From Datisca glomerata (taxonomy: Eukaryota > Streptophyta > Magnoliopsida > Cucurbitales > Datiscaceae): DNA of 64,000 nucleotides. Shown in pieces: positions 24,201-35,650 of this stretch (within the stretch, counting starts at the first letter, position 1; each line of letters starts with the position of its first letter). Location of the stretch: contig QANY01002308.1 in assembly GCA_003255025.1 (NCBI GenBank), positions 234,888 to 298,887 on the forward strand. Reading direction: 5' to 3'. The notes beneath the pieces are model-generated. The model saw only the letters and a program-made list of their open reading frames with translations. It made no database searches and had not been told where the DNA came from. Position numbers and translations under genes: made by a program.

Positions 24201-24767
24201 CATCAGTAAGCTTCTTTGACGAATCGAGCATATGTAAAGACGAACATACGTGGTTAATGGCTCCTGAATCAGGTATCCAAGATGACGAATCATATTCCAC
24301 TAAACAAGCTTCAAGAACAAGTAAATTATATTTACCTTTCTTTATCAGCTAGGAGAGATACTTGTTATACTTTCTCTTTCAATAACCTTCAACCCCACAA
24401 TGAAAACATTTTCCCTTGGGCTTGCTGTCATTCTTGTTCTTCTTGGCTTTTGGCGGTGTCTTGGCTTTCTTCCCTTTCTTGTTCTTACATTTGCCATTAC
24501 CATTGATCTTCTTCCTCTTGTTACTTTTAACAATAGTGGACGAAGGCTCTTGCTCGACAACATTTGCGTCGCCCTCTTTGGTCATACTCTTATTGAGTGA
24601 CTCAAAAGTCTACAGTCCATTCAACAATTGTGTGATGTTGAATTGAAACTTGTTCATAACATAATTGGTGGTGAATGCAGAAAAAGCAGGTGTGAACGAT
24701 TCAAGTATATTGCTAACTTGAGTTCCTTCATCAATGGTCACCCCATGTACTTCTGCCTCACGACATT
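21259..24767 (-). pseudogene. Inner Copia: gag C-terminus and pol remnant
   Basis: In minus-strand order: gag piece (MNKFQFNITQLLNGLQTFE near 24640) and zinc knuckle CFHCGVEGY after a Lys-rich run (24585-24380); protease SSWIPDSGAINHVCSS (24290); GAG-pre-integrase remnant (23863-23675, CLDGKMTKTPF); integrase with KTLRSDRGSEYLDLEF and LERRNRTLLDMVCSMLR (23491-23135); RT with LKSIYRLKQTSKSWNLTFNE and FLVLYVDDILLIRND (22424-22134); SAVGSLMYVMLCTRPNICYV (about 21900); and RNase H end NNSGAVANFKEPMSHKRGKQ to LTDPFTKSLPTK (21509-21280). There are frameshifts between most blocks. The domain order is that of Copia. Confidence 0.88.
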
Positions 24768-25106
24768 ACTGTAGCGCCATGTGGAACTACAATATTGCAC
24801 CCCCACTACTGCAGTGCCATGTGGCACTACAGTAATTCATGTCAATCTATGATTCTCAATCAGTGATTGACATGTGATAAATACTGTGAATTAAATATTT
24901 ATTTTAATCTAATAAATATCTAGATATCAGTTAATTCAAAATTAACATATCGATTATCCCTATCAACTAACTTGTCTGTTAGTTCAGAAATAACAGATTT
25001 AATTGATTCATATTAGTATCTAATAATAATTTATAATTATCTAATTTCACAAATTAGAAATTTCGTCTCACTTATCGATAATTAGAAAATTAACAATATA
25101 ATTAGT

Positions 25107-25153
<47 letters not shown>

Positions 25154-26305
25154 AATTTTTGAAATTTATATATAAATAATTCAACTAATTAATTCTTAAT
25201 TAATTAATCACACATAATTATCTCATAATTATGTACTTGGCTCAAAATAAAAATTCATTTTGCTAGTCACTCCTTTTCTCATGTCCTGAAATATTTATAC
25301 CCTAGACTGCGTAGTACAGAGGTGACTTAGGGACCATGGACCTATAATCTTAAACTCCAATAAACCATATTATTAATTAAACTCTTTAATTAAATAATCT
25401 TATTTATTAATTCTATTATTATTTCACTATAAATATGGAATTACACTCTTAGAGATTCTAGAATGTATTTATAGAATAATATGGTGTAGTCCATTGATAT
25501 AATCATTTCATGTGGTTCTGTACACTAATTATTGGTTCGTAAATTAGAACTAGTCAAAATTATCATTTTACCTTTCTAATTACCTCTTGATCCTTAAGTA
25601 CCATTAATTCACTAGTAAATGACTAATTTATAATCATACTATAAATTTGAGCACAATAACCATTCAGTTTCAAAATCAACACTTAAGAAAACTAATATAC
25701 GATCTGTTCGGAAAGCTTGGATTCTAAATCTTGTAAGATCATGTTCCCAACCATCCACATCACTGAATCTCCAAAACAAAGTCACTAGCCTGTTTTACAA
25801 ACAAACCTTAAGGAGTGAATCAAAAGTTTCAGTACACATGTATACGAGTTAATGACTACTCAGGATACAGACTGATCTACATATGATCATCAGATTGATG
25901 TGTATTTAATATTTATGATAAACAGTAAGTTAATAACTATATGAATTCACATCGGTCATGTCATATATAATGTTATTATATAAAGTATCTTCACTAAGAT
26001 ATCTATCTACATCAATGATCTGGATCTAGATCACATGCATTCATAATGCTTAGTGAACCGTACTAGCAACCATTCATTAAAGATTCCATACTTAATATGT
26101 TACTAACAATTTTAATCATTATCTATGATCTTAATCCTCTCTTACTAATACAAGATCATAGTCTCATTAATGAGTGTGCAGTTTTCAGATATTTATATAA
26201 ATGATTCAAAAATAATTTAAAAGAATAATTATAAGAAAAATGTATTTTCATTAAATTTCATATTAAAATGTCAATACACATGTTTTGAGGGAATTACCCC
26301 TAACA
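24768..26305 (-). repeat. Partial 5' LTR of the inner Copia
   Basis: Corresponds to 19842-21258 of the 3' LTR; the U5-side 700 bases are lost. It contains a TA/TG dinucleotide expansion at about 25107-25154 that is absent or shorter in the other LTR, which explains part of the length difference. The number of substitutions between the LTRs suggests considerable age. Confidence 0.82.
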
Positions 26306-26735
26306 ATTTCTTAATAGATTGTAGCATTTTTTTCATCTGCAACATTCTGGCTTTTGATTGACTAGAGAAGCTTCTCTTTAGAGCCTGCCACAAATCTCTT
26401 GAATGACTGTGGTGTAGGACTGTTCCAAGAATCCTTTCAATCATTGACGATCTTAACCAACTAAGAAGAAGCTAGTCATTCCTGATCCAGGTTACATATT
26501 TTGGATTAACATTTCCATCAGTAAGTTTTTTAGGAGGTTTTGTACATGATCCAAACAAATTATCATCTAATCCATGACCTATAACTCCAGGTATAATTTG
26601 AGACTTCCACAGCATAAAATTGTCTCTATCAAGTTTGATCAGCAGCGAAGAACTCAGAGAAGGATTTAGCATTTTCATAGAAGAACTATCAGCACGTGGA
26701 TTACTTTCTGTGTTAGCACTTGAATCTGTAGCCAT
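26306..26735 (-). pseudogene. Outer Copia: gag N-terminus
   Basis: Begins MATDSSANTESNPRADSSSM and contains LIKLDRDNFMLWKSQIIPGV, the LxxxNFxxWKxQ motif of Copia gag. After WIRND a TAG interrupts the frame. The same frame continues with LLLSWLRSSMIERILGTVL and SSQSKARMLQMKKMLQSIKK up to the insertion point. Gag resumes across the inner element near 19130 with QSVADYCYKMRNVVDGLAAT on the minus strand. Confidence 0.85.
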
Positions 26736-26780
26736 ATGTTTATTTTAAAAGCTTGAGTTCAACAATGGAGCACTTGCTTG

Positions 26781-26792
26781 CTATGATACCAA
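26781..26792 (-). other. Primer-binding site of the outer Copia
   Basis: On the minus strand TGGTATCATAGC lies six bases inside the 5' LTR end. It matches the complement of the initiator tRNA-Met 3' end (TGGTATCAGAGC) with one mismatch. Confidence 0.8.
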
Positions 26793-26798
26793 GAGAAT

Positions 26799-27066
26799 GT
26801 TCGTGAAACGGGGGCAAACAAAATGTGTTTGATAGCAAAAAGATCAAAATATGAAAGTATTGATTGCTTACTGATCATTCATAAACCATACAAGAGTTCT
26901 TGCACGATATATATGGACAAAGTAAGAAATTGAGCTTGGACTAACCAACTAACTAATTCTAACAGACGCTAACTGAAAATAACTAACTATTAGGTTAAAC
27001 TAACAACTGATTGCATGACAAGCTTACGTGGATATTTAGCTAATCTTAGGATGATGAGTATGATCA
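26799..27066 (-). repeat. 5' LTR of the outer Copia
   Basis: 268 bases on the minus strand, beginning TGATCATACTCATCATCC (27066) and ending CCCGTTTCACGAACA (26799), just before the primer-binding site. The first 19 bases reappear at 15399-15381, the only surviving piece of the 3' LTR. Confidence 0.75.
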
Positions 27067-27071
27067 TTGTC

Positions 27072-27305
27072 AATTTGAAACGTTTTAGAAAACAATCTTA
27101 TTCATAAGTTGGCCAAAATTGTTCTAAGAGTTTAAATACTTCACCTAATGTTACTTTACACATTTTTTTAGAAACTCAATTCGCATTTCTTTTTCCGAAC
27201 TATAAATATAACTTTTACAAATATATTTCTACCCCTATAACCTATATGACACCATAAATATGACATTTTAAATTCTAAACTTTTGAAAGTATGATTCTGA
27301 TTGCT
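27072..27305 (+). repeat. Direct repeat, copy B (partner at 30249)
   Basis: Begins at the right edge of the outer Copia with TTTGAAACGTTTTAGAAAAC and AAGTTGGCCAAAATTGTTCT, and runs to AGTATGATTCT. It matches 30249-30496 over about 240 bases with indels. It is non-coding. Confidence 0.8.
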
Positions 27306-29304
27306 TAGATATCATTACTTTCAATTATTATTCATCTTCTTTTATTTTCTTTCTTACAGTAGTTTAAATTTCTTGCACCATAGCTAAAAAGATATATTAT
27401 TGATTGCTCTTCATCATTTCTCATTTATACTCATGTGTGTATTTTTTTTCTTTCCATAAGTAAAAGTAGAAGTATTTGTTTATTCTTCTTCATTTTTTTA
27501 TTCTTAATCTTGAGTTTTATTTCAATGCATTGATGATTTTATTTCTTTAAAAACTTACAAATTTGATGATGAGATATACTTTATTATCAACTCAATCAAT
27601 GATGATGATGATAAAACTTTTTGATGGTATGCAAATCAACTCAATGTGAATCAACCCTTTCATGGGTTGAAAGTGTACACTGCATGAAAAAAATCTCTTA
27701 TGATAATTTCTCATACAACAATAATGCATAAAATACTATATAGAGATTTAAACATCTATATGGATAAAGATTATACAAATATTGAAGCTTCAAATCCTTT
27801 TTAATATTTTCATTAGTTGATTTTTTAAATCTTATCGTCATTTTTTACGACACTTGATTGAACTAGTTATTGTCCATGATTATTCTTTTACTATTTTCTT
27901 AGCAATGATTGAAGAAAAGAAAGTAATGGTAACTAGTAATTAAGTATGCACTAAAAATTTAAAGGGTATATTAATATCACAAGAAAAGATTTTTATTTTG
28001 AGATTTTATTCATCATATTTTACGTGACGCTGAGTTTAACTAGTTATCGTTCGTAATTTTTCTTTGCTATTTAAATAACAATGATCAAAGAAAATAATAT
28101 AATGGTTACTCGTAGACTATTTAGTAAAAAATGAAGAGTATACTTATACCAATTATACATATATTATTTTATAAAATTAAGCATTTACATAGTTCAAATT
28201 TATTCACACATAAATAATTTAATAGTAATTTATTTATAATACTATAATTATATTGGATTATAAAAAACACGCAAAATATTATAGAACGGACAATTGGAAA
28301 TAGCGGGTGGCATGAGATAAAACTGCCTCTATACAGTCGTAGCTTGTCCCCCACCCTATTATTTGTTTTTTGCTTCTTTTTTTCTTTTGGGTTTTATTTT
28401 AATTTCTTTTTTCTTTTTTCTTTTCTTAACACATGTTGAAACTCATATTTTTTTTCATTTCACATATTTTTTTCATTCATCTTATTTTACAGGTTCTACA
28501 TATTCTTTTCCTATTTTACACATTTTCTTTAAATTTATCACACATTTTTTATCCTTTTTATCCTTTTTAACCCTTTCTTCTTTATAATTGTTGTTCTTCT
28601 TATTTCTTACTTATTTATATATCATTATCATTTTTTCATGCTTGTAATGTGATTCTTATCTTATTCTCTTATCGATAGAGCTAATATTCATATATGTGTG
28701 GATTACAATCTTAACAAATTAGATTTAATTTTATCAATTTCATTAGTTAGTCTTCGCTAAAAATCTCGATGACGGACTTTAAGATTTTTGGGATAACAAA
28801 CTTCTTGAACTAATGATATGAGAAGTTATTTTTCGGGTAACGAGAATAACGTCAATGATGCTTTGATTTTCAAAAAAATAAAAATTAAAAAAATCACTTT
28901 TCAATTGTCAATGTACCACCCATGAAACGTAATTTATTTTGATTCATTTTATGATATAAAAACATACCTAATGGGACATTCAAAAATAAATTTCTTTCAC
29001 CTTTATTTATTTATTTCTTTTTAATATAATTTGGATAGCATTTGATTGAATTTGATAATCATTTTAATAGTGAATGTTGTGGGGTGCTAATACCTTCCCT
29101 ATACATAAATAACTGCCGAATCAATTTTGAGTTTTCATAGACTAAAATTTTTATTTTTAAAATTGGGTGGCCAATCATGCCCTAAAATGATGGTAGCAAC
29201 TCTGAATTTTTTTTTAAAATAATTTTTTTAATTGCTGCTCCGCGTCGCAGTCACGTTGCGACACCTAGAAATATTAATGTAAAATAAAATTATTGAGTAG
29301 AAAA
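27306..29304. other. AT-rich region with a diverged tandem duplication
   Basis: No gene seen. About 27826-27975 and 28010-28165 are diverged tandem copies sharing TTTACG(A/T)..AC(G/T)CT(T/G)GA and AACTAGTTAT(T/C)GT. 28360-28600 is a T-rich low-complexity tract whose open frame is hydrophobic by composition only. Confidence 0.5.
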
Positions 29305-29373
29305 AATTGGCATCATTTTGCCAAAGATTTAGGTTTGTGCTGTTGCATGTATTTTAAAGGCATGGAAATTTCC
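29305..29373 (+). repeat. 69-base direct repeat, copy A'
   Basis: Near-identical to 15308-15376, in the same orientation. It lies about 870 bases left of copy B' at 30249, whereas copies A and B are separated only by the outer Copia. Confidence 0.85.
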
Positions 29374-30248
29374 ACTGTTTGTCTGGTCTAAGTACCCTGT
29401 AATTGTTTTTTAATAGGTAAATGAAAATTTTGAGAGATCGAATTATGTATTAATCGGAGATAAAATCTCATTATGATAAACTGGTCTAACAATTATAATT
29501 AGTTAAGTTTTATAGCTAATTAGTTAACTAGTTAATTATATTACTATGATTAAAAAACGCATCATTTTTGGTTGCCAATTATGACCAGAAATTGAGAAAA
29601 CCTTCTTATTTACTTAATTATTTAGTTTAAATTTCTTTATAGATCGACATTTCACCAAAAAAGTCTAGTAACATTAGTGAGTACTATATTACATAGCAAA
29701 TGAGAAAAAAGAGAGAAAATTATATTCAAAAATATTTTTAGTACATCTATATTCTTATAATTATCGACATGTTCGTATTTAATTCTTCTTCCTTATTGAG
29801 AAAATAATCTTTCATCGGCTAAGTAAAAGTATTAGACTAAGAATATAAGCTAGAGAAACCATCAGTTCTCAAATTAAATTTTGAGTTGAGTTAACCTCTA
29901 AATACTTCAATATTCCTTATTGTTCTCTCCTTTTTTTCTTTTCTAAAATGATAGGCACTTTCCCCCCTTCGTTTTTGCTTTTGCTTTCGTTTTCCTGGAG
30001 ACATAAAATGTACTTCCACATAGTAGTCTAATTCGCGTAACTAATTCAGAAAGAAATGATTAAATTAACCTAAAATATATATATACAAAATAATAATGTT
30101 GACAAGTCTAGAAGGGCTAATTAGTCAGTCGTCTTGTTGACCACTAGAATATAAAGTACTTTCTTATGACTCTTTCGTCATTGTCTCTATAAAATTCTAT
30201 TTAATTGTTGATGTTATAGAACCATTTGATATTTGTTCATCATGATCC
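29374..30248. other. Spacer between repeats A' and B', no gene seen
   Basis: AT-rich, non-coding. This segment has no counterpart between copies A and B, where the Copia element lies. Confidence 0.5.
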
Positions 30249-30496
30249 TTTGAATTGTTTTAGAAAACAATCATATGCATAAGTTGGCCAAAATTGTTCT
30301 AAGAGTTTAAATACATATAAGTGAGGTTCACCTAATGCTACTCTATACTTTTTCTTTGGAAACTCAGTTCGAGTCATGCATTTTTTTCCAGAACTGTAAG
30401 TATAATTTTTATAAATACATTTTTACCCCTATAACCTATATGGCATCATGTGACATTTTAAATTTTATACTTTTTAAAAGTATGATTCTAATTACC
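30249..30496 (+). repeat. Direct repeat, copy B'
   Basis: Counterpart of 27072-27305, sharing TTTTAGAAAACAATC, AAGTTGGCCAAAATTGTTCT and ACCCCTATAACCTATATG. It contains about 15 extra bases (CATATAAGTGAGG region) relative to copy B. Confidence 0.8.
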
Positions 30497-31146
30497 AAAC
30501 TATCAAAACTTTCAATTTTGAACATCCCGTCAATTTTGTTTGTTTGTTTAAAACTCAATTAAGTGCCACAGACATGAACTACTCATTAATTCTTTGCAAT
30601 TTGTTTGTGTGATGTGGGACTACACAGACTATCTGCATAAATTGGTGCAAAACTGTGATCTTCTTTACAATTGCTCCTGCTGGGAACATAACATGAAATA
30701 ACTCCTAGCTCATACAAGGAAGAAATGTTCAAAATCCATTATTCTAAAGTAAGTTTTATTTTGTATGGAATGAAAAGAACATAGGGGTTTTAACGGCAAG
30801 ATTAGAGATTGTTTCGTTGTCTTAAACTGCATAGTAAATATCAGAAAAAATCTGTCATACTAAAGGTTTAATGAGGTCTAAGGTCAACCGAAAGGCTGCA
30901 TAGAAATTGGGGACTGCCTACTTTGCTTTTTTTATTAAATGAGGTAGTGCTACCTTCTATGCTAGATAGGGGAGAAAGTTTTTAGAACCACATATTTTTA
31001 TAAGAGTGATGGATCAAGTTTTATATGATTAAGTATCGTGACAATCATTTATAGATTATTTTATTAAATTATTTTAACAAGTCATCAAATATCAAGCTAT
31101 AAATTATTGCCACAATACTAGGTCTCTTAAAACTTGGTCAATCATT
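30497..31146. other. Spacer, no gene seen
   Basis: AT-rich sequence without coding or repeat signal that I can support. Confidence 0.4.
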
Positions 31147-32271
31147 TTAATATACGTGCGTACTCGTGCTATATGACTTTTCAATACTAGGGCAAGCTTC
31201 AGAGAGAGTAAGGGCGAAGGATTTTCTCATAACCCGTTTAGTTACTTTCCAATGATCCATCCCAGGGTTCCAATGTATCTGCCCAACACACCAACGATGT
31301 ACGTATATCTGAACCCGTATAAACCTAAGCATACATTAGACTCCCAACATCAGATGCATAAAGAATCTTATGCATTTTCTTAGTTTCAAGGCTATTCTTA
31401 AGTCACTAATTGAGACAAAACATGTCTCCTTTAGTGACAAGGGTGTCACCTTTCTTACAATCTTACATGCCAAACATTTTAAGCACTTTTTTATATATCT
31501 CTTTTACGATAATCCAAGAATGCCCTTAGAACGATCTTGGTGTATCTGGATCCCTAAAATAAAAGAAGCATCACCAAGATCATTCACTTCAAAGTTCTTA
31601 GAAAGAAATGTCTTGGTCTCGTACAACATGCCTAAATCATTACTGACAAGCAATATATCATCAACATACAAAACCATGAATATTAATTTACTCCCACTGA
31701 ACTTGCTCCCACTGAACTTGTGCAACCATATTTGCCTCAAAACCAAATGAGATGATTATCTGATGAAATTTGTCATATCATTGACGGGAAGCTTGTTTGA
31801 GCCCATAGAAGAATTTCTTTCATTTACAAACCATATTCTTTGGATCTACGACCACAAAGTTTTCTGGTTGCAACATATAAATTGTTTTTCAATGTCTCCA
31901 TTAAGAAACACAATTTTCACATCCATCTGATGTAGCTCAAGATCAAAATGTGCAACAAGTGCCATAATTATTCTAGAAGAGTATTTCGTTGAAACTGGAG
32001 AGAAAGTCTCTTTAAAGTCAATGCCTTCCTTTTGAGTAAAACCTTTAGCTACAAGATGAGCCTTATATCTTTGCAAATTATCCTTTGAATCCCTTTTAGT
32101 TTTAACCATCCATTTACAACCAATGAGTTTCTTACCTTTAGGTAAATAGACAAGATACCAAACTTGATTGTCTTGCATAAGCTTATACTTTTCATTTATA
32201 GCCTCAATGCATTTTTGAGAATTAATATCTTTGCTTGGCTTGGTGGAAGTTGATTGGAGATATTTCAACAA
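31147..32271 (-). pseudogene. Copia reverse transcriptase fragment
   Basis: The minus-strand frame starting at 32271 contains KKLIGCKWMVKTKRDSKDNL, QRYKAHLVAKGFTQKEGIDF, KETFSPVST and LELHQMDVKIVFLNGDIEK, the N-terminal half of a Copia RT. After a frame break at about 31750-31850 comes FMVLYVDDILLVSNDLGML with the YVDD catalytic motif, then NDLGDASFILGIQIHQDRSK. At 31330-31180 come NPGMDHWKVTKRVM and degraded SLMYA-type sequence. No gag, integrase, RNase H end or LTR is visible, so this is an isolated fragment. It is a different copy from those at 15-27 kb and 39-56 kb. Confidence 0.88.
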
Positions 32272-33144
32272 TATGATGAATGGTAAGTTGGAGACTTATT
32301 CTAATTCACCGAAGCATGATCTTAATAAATTAATTTTTTAAGTACTTAATCAAATCGTATCACACATATGATTAGAGAGACAAATAAATCAAATCATAAG
32401 TGCGAGACCTACTCAATAAAAGTCTCATCAATTGATTTACTACACATATACTTCTAATAATATGAACTTTCAATTAGATTTCATTCACTTCATTGCATTA
32501 AGGCACAAGTTTTTTTAAAATATCACTAGGCTAAAATATGAACTACATCAAATCAGAAAGCAAAAATATTAGCTAAACAATGAGGGACTTCATTTCACAA
32601 AAAACTTGTATCTACTATAGACAAACCAACCCACGCAAGACAATGGGCTGGTTCATTAGCTTACAAGGGAATCTACTTATACAAAGTAGAATACAATAGG
32701 GATAAACACCTTTTCGTTCAGTAGTCTTAGAGTGCAGTTACTCAATGGTCCAATTGTTACCTCTACTAGCGGGATAAACACTTACTGTATAGCCTACCGT
32801 CTTGGGCCCTACAAATGGCGCCCAACCTCAGATAGAATCTCAAAGGAAGAATAAATGGCAAGGCATAATTGCAGAGAATCAGTTTCAACCTAATGGTAAG
32901 GAAAGACAAGTGATTCATAAACAAGCTGCGAAAAGTGCCCGTTATATTTAGTGAGAAAGCTCCATTGTCAAAGCCACACACCTACTCTAGTTAAAAAATG
33001 ATTCAGACATCTCTTAATGTTTGCAGTCAGTAACAGAAAAATATAAAATCATTATATTACATAGTGAAGATGTTAAATTATCTTACACTACCAAAACTAC
33101 GCTTACTTTCCTAATTCTCAAAAGTGATAATGAGTTTTTACTCT
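32272..33144. other. Spacer with one unrecognised open frame
   Basis: The minus-strand frame at 32766-32981 (71 residues, MCGFDNGAFSLNITGTF...) has no motif I recognise and no supporting context. Nothing else is seen. Confidence 0.35.
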
Positions 33145-33205
33145 CACTCTCCATGTAGTTTCTTTAAAAGATGTAGACACCCCTTTTAGTTTGAAAAAAA
33201 GAAGA
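33145..33205 (+). repeat. Partial MITE end (first copy)
   Basis: CACTCTCCATGTAGTTTCTT followed by TAAAAGATGTAGACACCCCTTTTAGTTTGAAA matches the left ends of the MITE-like copies at 33985 and 34865. No matching right end lies close by. Confidence 0.5.
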
Positions 33206-33984
33206 TATTTAGGTCTCATCTGTTATAAATGTGTTTGTTTTAGGGTGAAATGACCAAAACACCTTTCATCGACCAAACTTATAACCCACATCCATATTTG
33301 AAATGACCCAGCATATTACTTAGACCCGACCAAAGGAACAAATGAAAGGGACTAAATGTAAGTTGTGGAAAAGATGAAACAAAAAAATTTGGTTCCTCTT
33401 AAAGGTGATTATTATAACAAAAGATGAAAAACTTCTGATTTTTATTACATGTCCATGAGGAGTTTATTTATCCTTCTTCATGATGAGTTTTTTTCTTTTT
33501 ATCAACAAAGGGGTCATTCAATTCAGGTGTAATTTCAGTTCTCTTGTTGTGTTCCAAATACAGAGTCGAAAACATTGTCAGGTGTTTATGCCCAGGTGAA
33601 ATTTTGCTGGAGAATTTAGTTTTAGGTATAATTAATCAAAAAAACCTCACATCAATTTTTGTTTTATGGAGAAAACTATAGCGTAGGTTGCAAAAGGAAG
33701 TATTTGGAAGAAGATGGATTGAAAGAAAAATGAAAGGGAAAAGTTGCAAAAGAAAGAGAAAATGAAAAAAAAAGTAATAAATGAGGTAGTGGATTAGTCT
33801 ATTACTATTAAACCCTTAATCCCCCAATTAAATTTCACGTAAAAAGTATGACATTACAAGAGTTGAACTTATATACCTAAAAAATAGTCTCTTTCAAATG
33901 GTTAGCAGACAATAAATATCAGGTTATAATAAACTGGCAGGTTAAGAATATACTTCGGTGTACATTAGAAAAAGGCAAAAATAT

Positions 33985-34222
33985 TTTGACACTCTATGTA
34001 GTTTACTTAAAAGACATAACCATCCCTTCTACTTTGAAAAATAGCTCAAACATATCCCTTAATATTTTCTTTCAATGACAGGAAAACCTAAAATTTATCC
34101 GATGGTGATTTGGTCATTTTAACCTAAGACTAACACATTTTGTAGTGGACTGTACATATTTGTCTTTCTTCAAACTAGAATGGGTGTCTCCATCTTTTAA
34201 GCAAACTACATGTGTGGTCAAA
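33985..34222 (+). mobile_element. MITE-like element, copy 1
   Basis: Inverted ends of about 45 bases: TTTGACACTCTATGTAGTTT continuing to CTACTTTGAAA on the left, and on the right the reverse complement TTTGACCACACATGTAGTTT continuing to CTAGTTTGAA. The interior of about 150 bases is non-coding. No clear target duplication is visible, so the superfamily is undecided. Confidence 0.65.
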
Positions 34223-34864
34223 GTACTTTTCCTAAAAAGAACATTAGTCAATCACTTAATAATGACTTGTTTGCTTCTTGATTTGGAAATGAATTAAAAA
34301 TAATAAAAAAATTGTGTTGTTTTTAATATTTGTTTATGTTAGAATAATGTATTGCATTATAAGATTAAATAAAAATTAATTAGATATAATTAATCGAAAA
34401 AATTATGTTATTTTCAAACCGAGTCATGTTTTCACAGTTTCTTTAAAACAGTTACATCCCTTTAATTGTTTAAACCCAAGTGAAATTTCACTGAAGAATT
34501 TTTTATTAGGTATAATTAATCGAAAAAACCTCTCATCATTTTTTATTTTATGGAGAAAACTATGATATAAGTTACAAAAGGAAGTATTTGGAAGAAGATA
34601 GATTGAAAGAAAAATGAAAGGGAAAGTTGCAAAAGAAAGAGAAAATGAAAAAGTAATAGACGAGGTAGTGGATTCGTCTATTACTATTAAACCCTTAATC
34701 CCCAATTGAATTTCACGTAAAAAAAGCATGACATTATAAGAGTTGAGCTTATATACCTACAAAATAGTCTCTTTCAAATGGATAGAAGACAATAAATATC
34801 AGGTTCTAATAAACTGGTGGATTAAGAATATACTTCGGTGTACATTAAAAAAAAGAAAAAATAC

Positions 34865-35105
34865 TCTGACATTCCATGCAGTTTGCTTAAAAACATAACC
34901 ACCCCTTCTAGTTTGAAAAATAGCTCAAACATATCCCTTAATGTTTGATTTCAATTATAGGAAAACTCAAAATTTGTTCGAGGGTGATTTTATTATTTTA
35001 ACCTAAGACTAACACATTGTATAACAGACTGTACTTATTTGTCTTTTTTTCAAACTAGAAGGGGTGTCTGCGTCTTTTAAGCAAACTACATGCGTGGTCA
35101 GTGAA
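34865..35105 (+). mobile_element. MITE-like element, copy 2
   Basis: Same termini and interior as copy 1 (CTCTGACATTCCATGCAGTT on the left, GCAAACTACATGCGTGGTCA on the right). It sits at the equivalent position of the second unit of a local tandem duplication, so it was probably copied with its surroundings rather than inserted separately. Confidence 0.65.
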
Positions 35106-35229
35106 ACTTTTCCTAAAAAACAATACTCGATCCACTTTTAAAATATTGACTTGTTTGGTTCTTGATTTGGAAACGAATTAAAAAAATAGTAAAAACAAAA
35201 AAAAGTGTTGTTTTTAATGTTTGTTTATG

Positions 35230-35650
35230 TTAGAACAATGTATTGCATTATAAGATTAAATGAAAATTAATTAGAATTACAGTGATTTAATAGTTGCGAA
35301 ATCACTAACATAAATAATATTATTGAAATAAATATATGGCAACATAATAACGATAATATGAAATCGAAGAGAAATTCAAACCCAGTCATATTTTTACAGT
35401 TTCCTTAAAACAGTTACATTCTCTTACCTGTGGTATTAAAGTTAATAAGGACATCTATTTCTCAAGATAAAACTATGGTAGGTAGTTCAAGAGTATCATA
35501 CTTCATCACCTTGTCGAACTGACTTGTCTGATCTATCACCAGGGTGACGATTCACGAACCAAGTCTTGGACCAAAAACACCAGACCTAATCGAGCCAAAA
35601 ATTAGACAAAAAAATGAACGGGAACTGAGCAAAAAATCGAGATGTTTGGG
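35230..35650 (-). repeat. LTR-like segment shared with 55740-56200
   Basis: GCATTATAAGATTAAATGAA, TTTTTACAGTTTCCTTAAAA and GATTCACGAACCAAG occur in the same order in both places over about 420 bases. The right-hand copy lies directly upstream of a minus-strand Copia gag, so both are read as parts of that Copia's LTRs. Confidence 0.6.

Larger units (their letters stand above)
19143..26305 (-). mobile_element. Inner Ty1/Copia element inserted in the outer Copia gag
   Basis: On the minus strand the element is TGTT...AACA, with a 2.1-kb 3' LTR at 19143-21258 and a partial 5' LTR at about 24768-26305. Flanking 5-base sequences AATTC (19138-19142) and ATTTC (26306-26310) fit a target duplication with one change. 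The polypurine tract CAAGTGGGAGAT lies just outside the 3' LTR. The first part of gag, the primer-binding site and about 700 bases of the 5' LTR are missing, apparently through one deletion joined near 24767. The coding region is degenerate, so the element is defective. Confidence 0.85.
15381..27066 (-). mobile_element. Outer Ty1/Copia element, minus strand, split by a second Copia
   Basis: The 5' LTR is at 26799-27066, with the primer-binding site at 26781-26792 and gag from 26735 downwards. Gag is interrupted at 26305 by the inner element and resumes at 19142; pol follows down to about 15414. The 3' LTR is reduced to its last 19 bases (15381-15399, AGGGTGATGAGTATGATCG against AGGATGATGAGTATGATCA). 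GAAGAGGGTGATAG (minus strand, 15413-15400) is the likely polypurine tract. Without the insert the element is about 4.5 kb. Many stops and frameshifts, for example TAG after WIRND, show it is old and inactive. Confidence 0.85.
33575..35430 (+). repeat. Tandem duplication of an approximately 0.9-kb segment
   Basis: Blocks 33575-34455 and 34460-35430 share, in order, TTAGGTATAATTAATC(A/G)AAA, AGGAAGTATTTGGAAGAAGA, CATGACATTA(C/T)AAGAGTTGA, the MITE-like element, and GCATTATAAGATTAAAT(A/G)AA. Offsets grow from about 885 to about 967 bases through indels. The right edge carries sequence also found at 55740-56200. Confidence 0.75.

Noticed and set aside
28363..28587. Hydrophobic 74-residue frame as a membrane protein
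   Set aside because: The sequence is a T-rich low-complexity tract; hydrophobicity comes from TTT/CTT codons, with no homology or gene context.
34424..34729. Minus-strand 101-codon frame in the duplicated 0.9-kb segment
   Set aside because: The equivalent frame is broken in the other duplicate and no motif is visible; likely chance.
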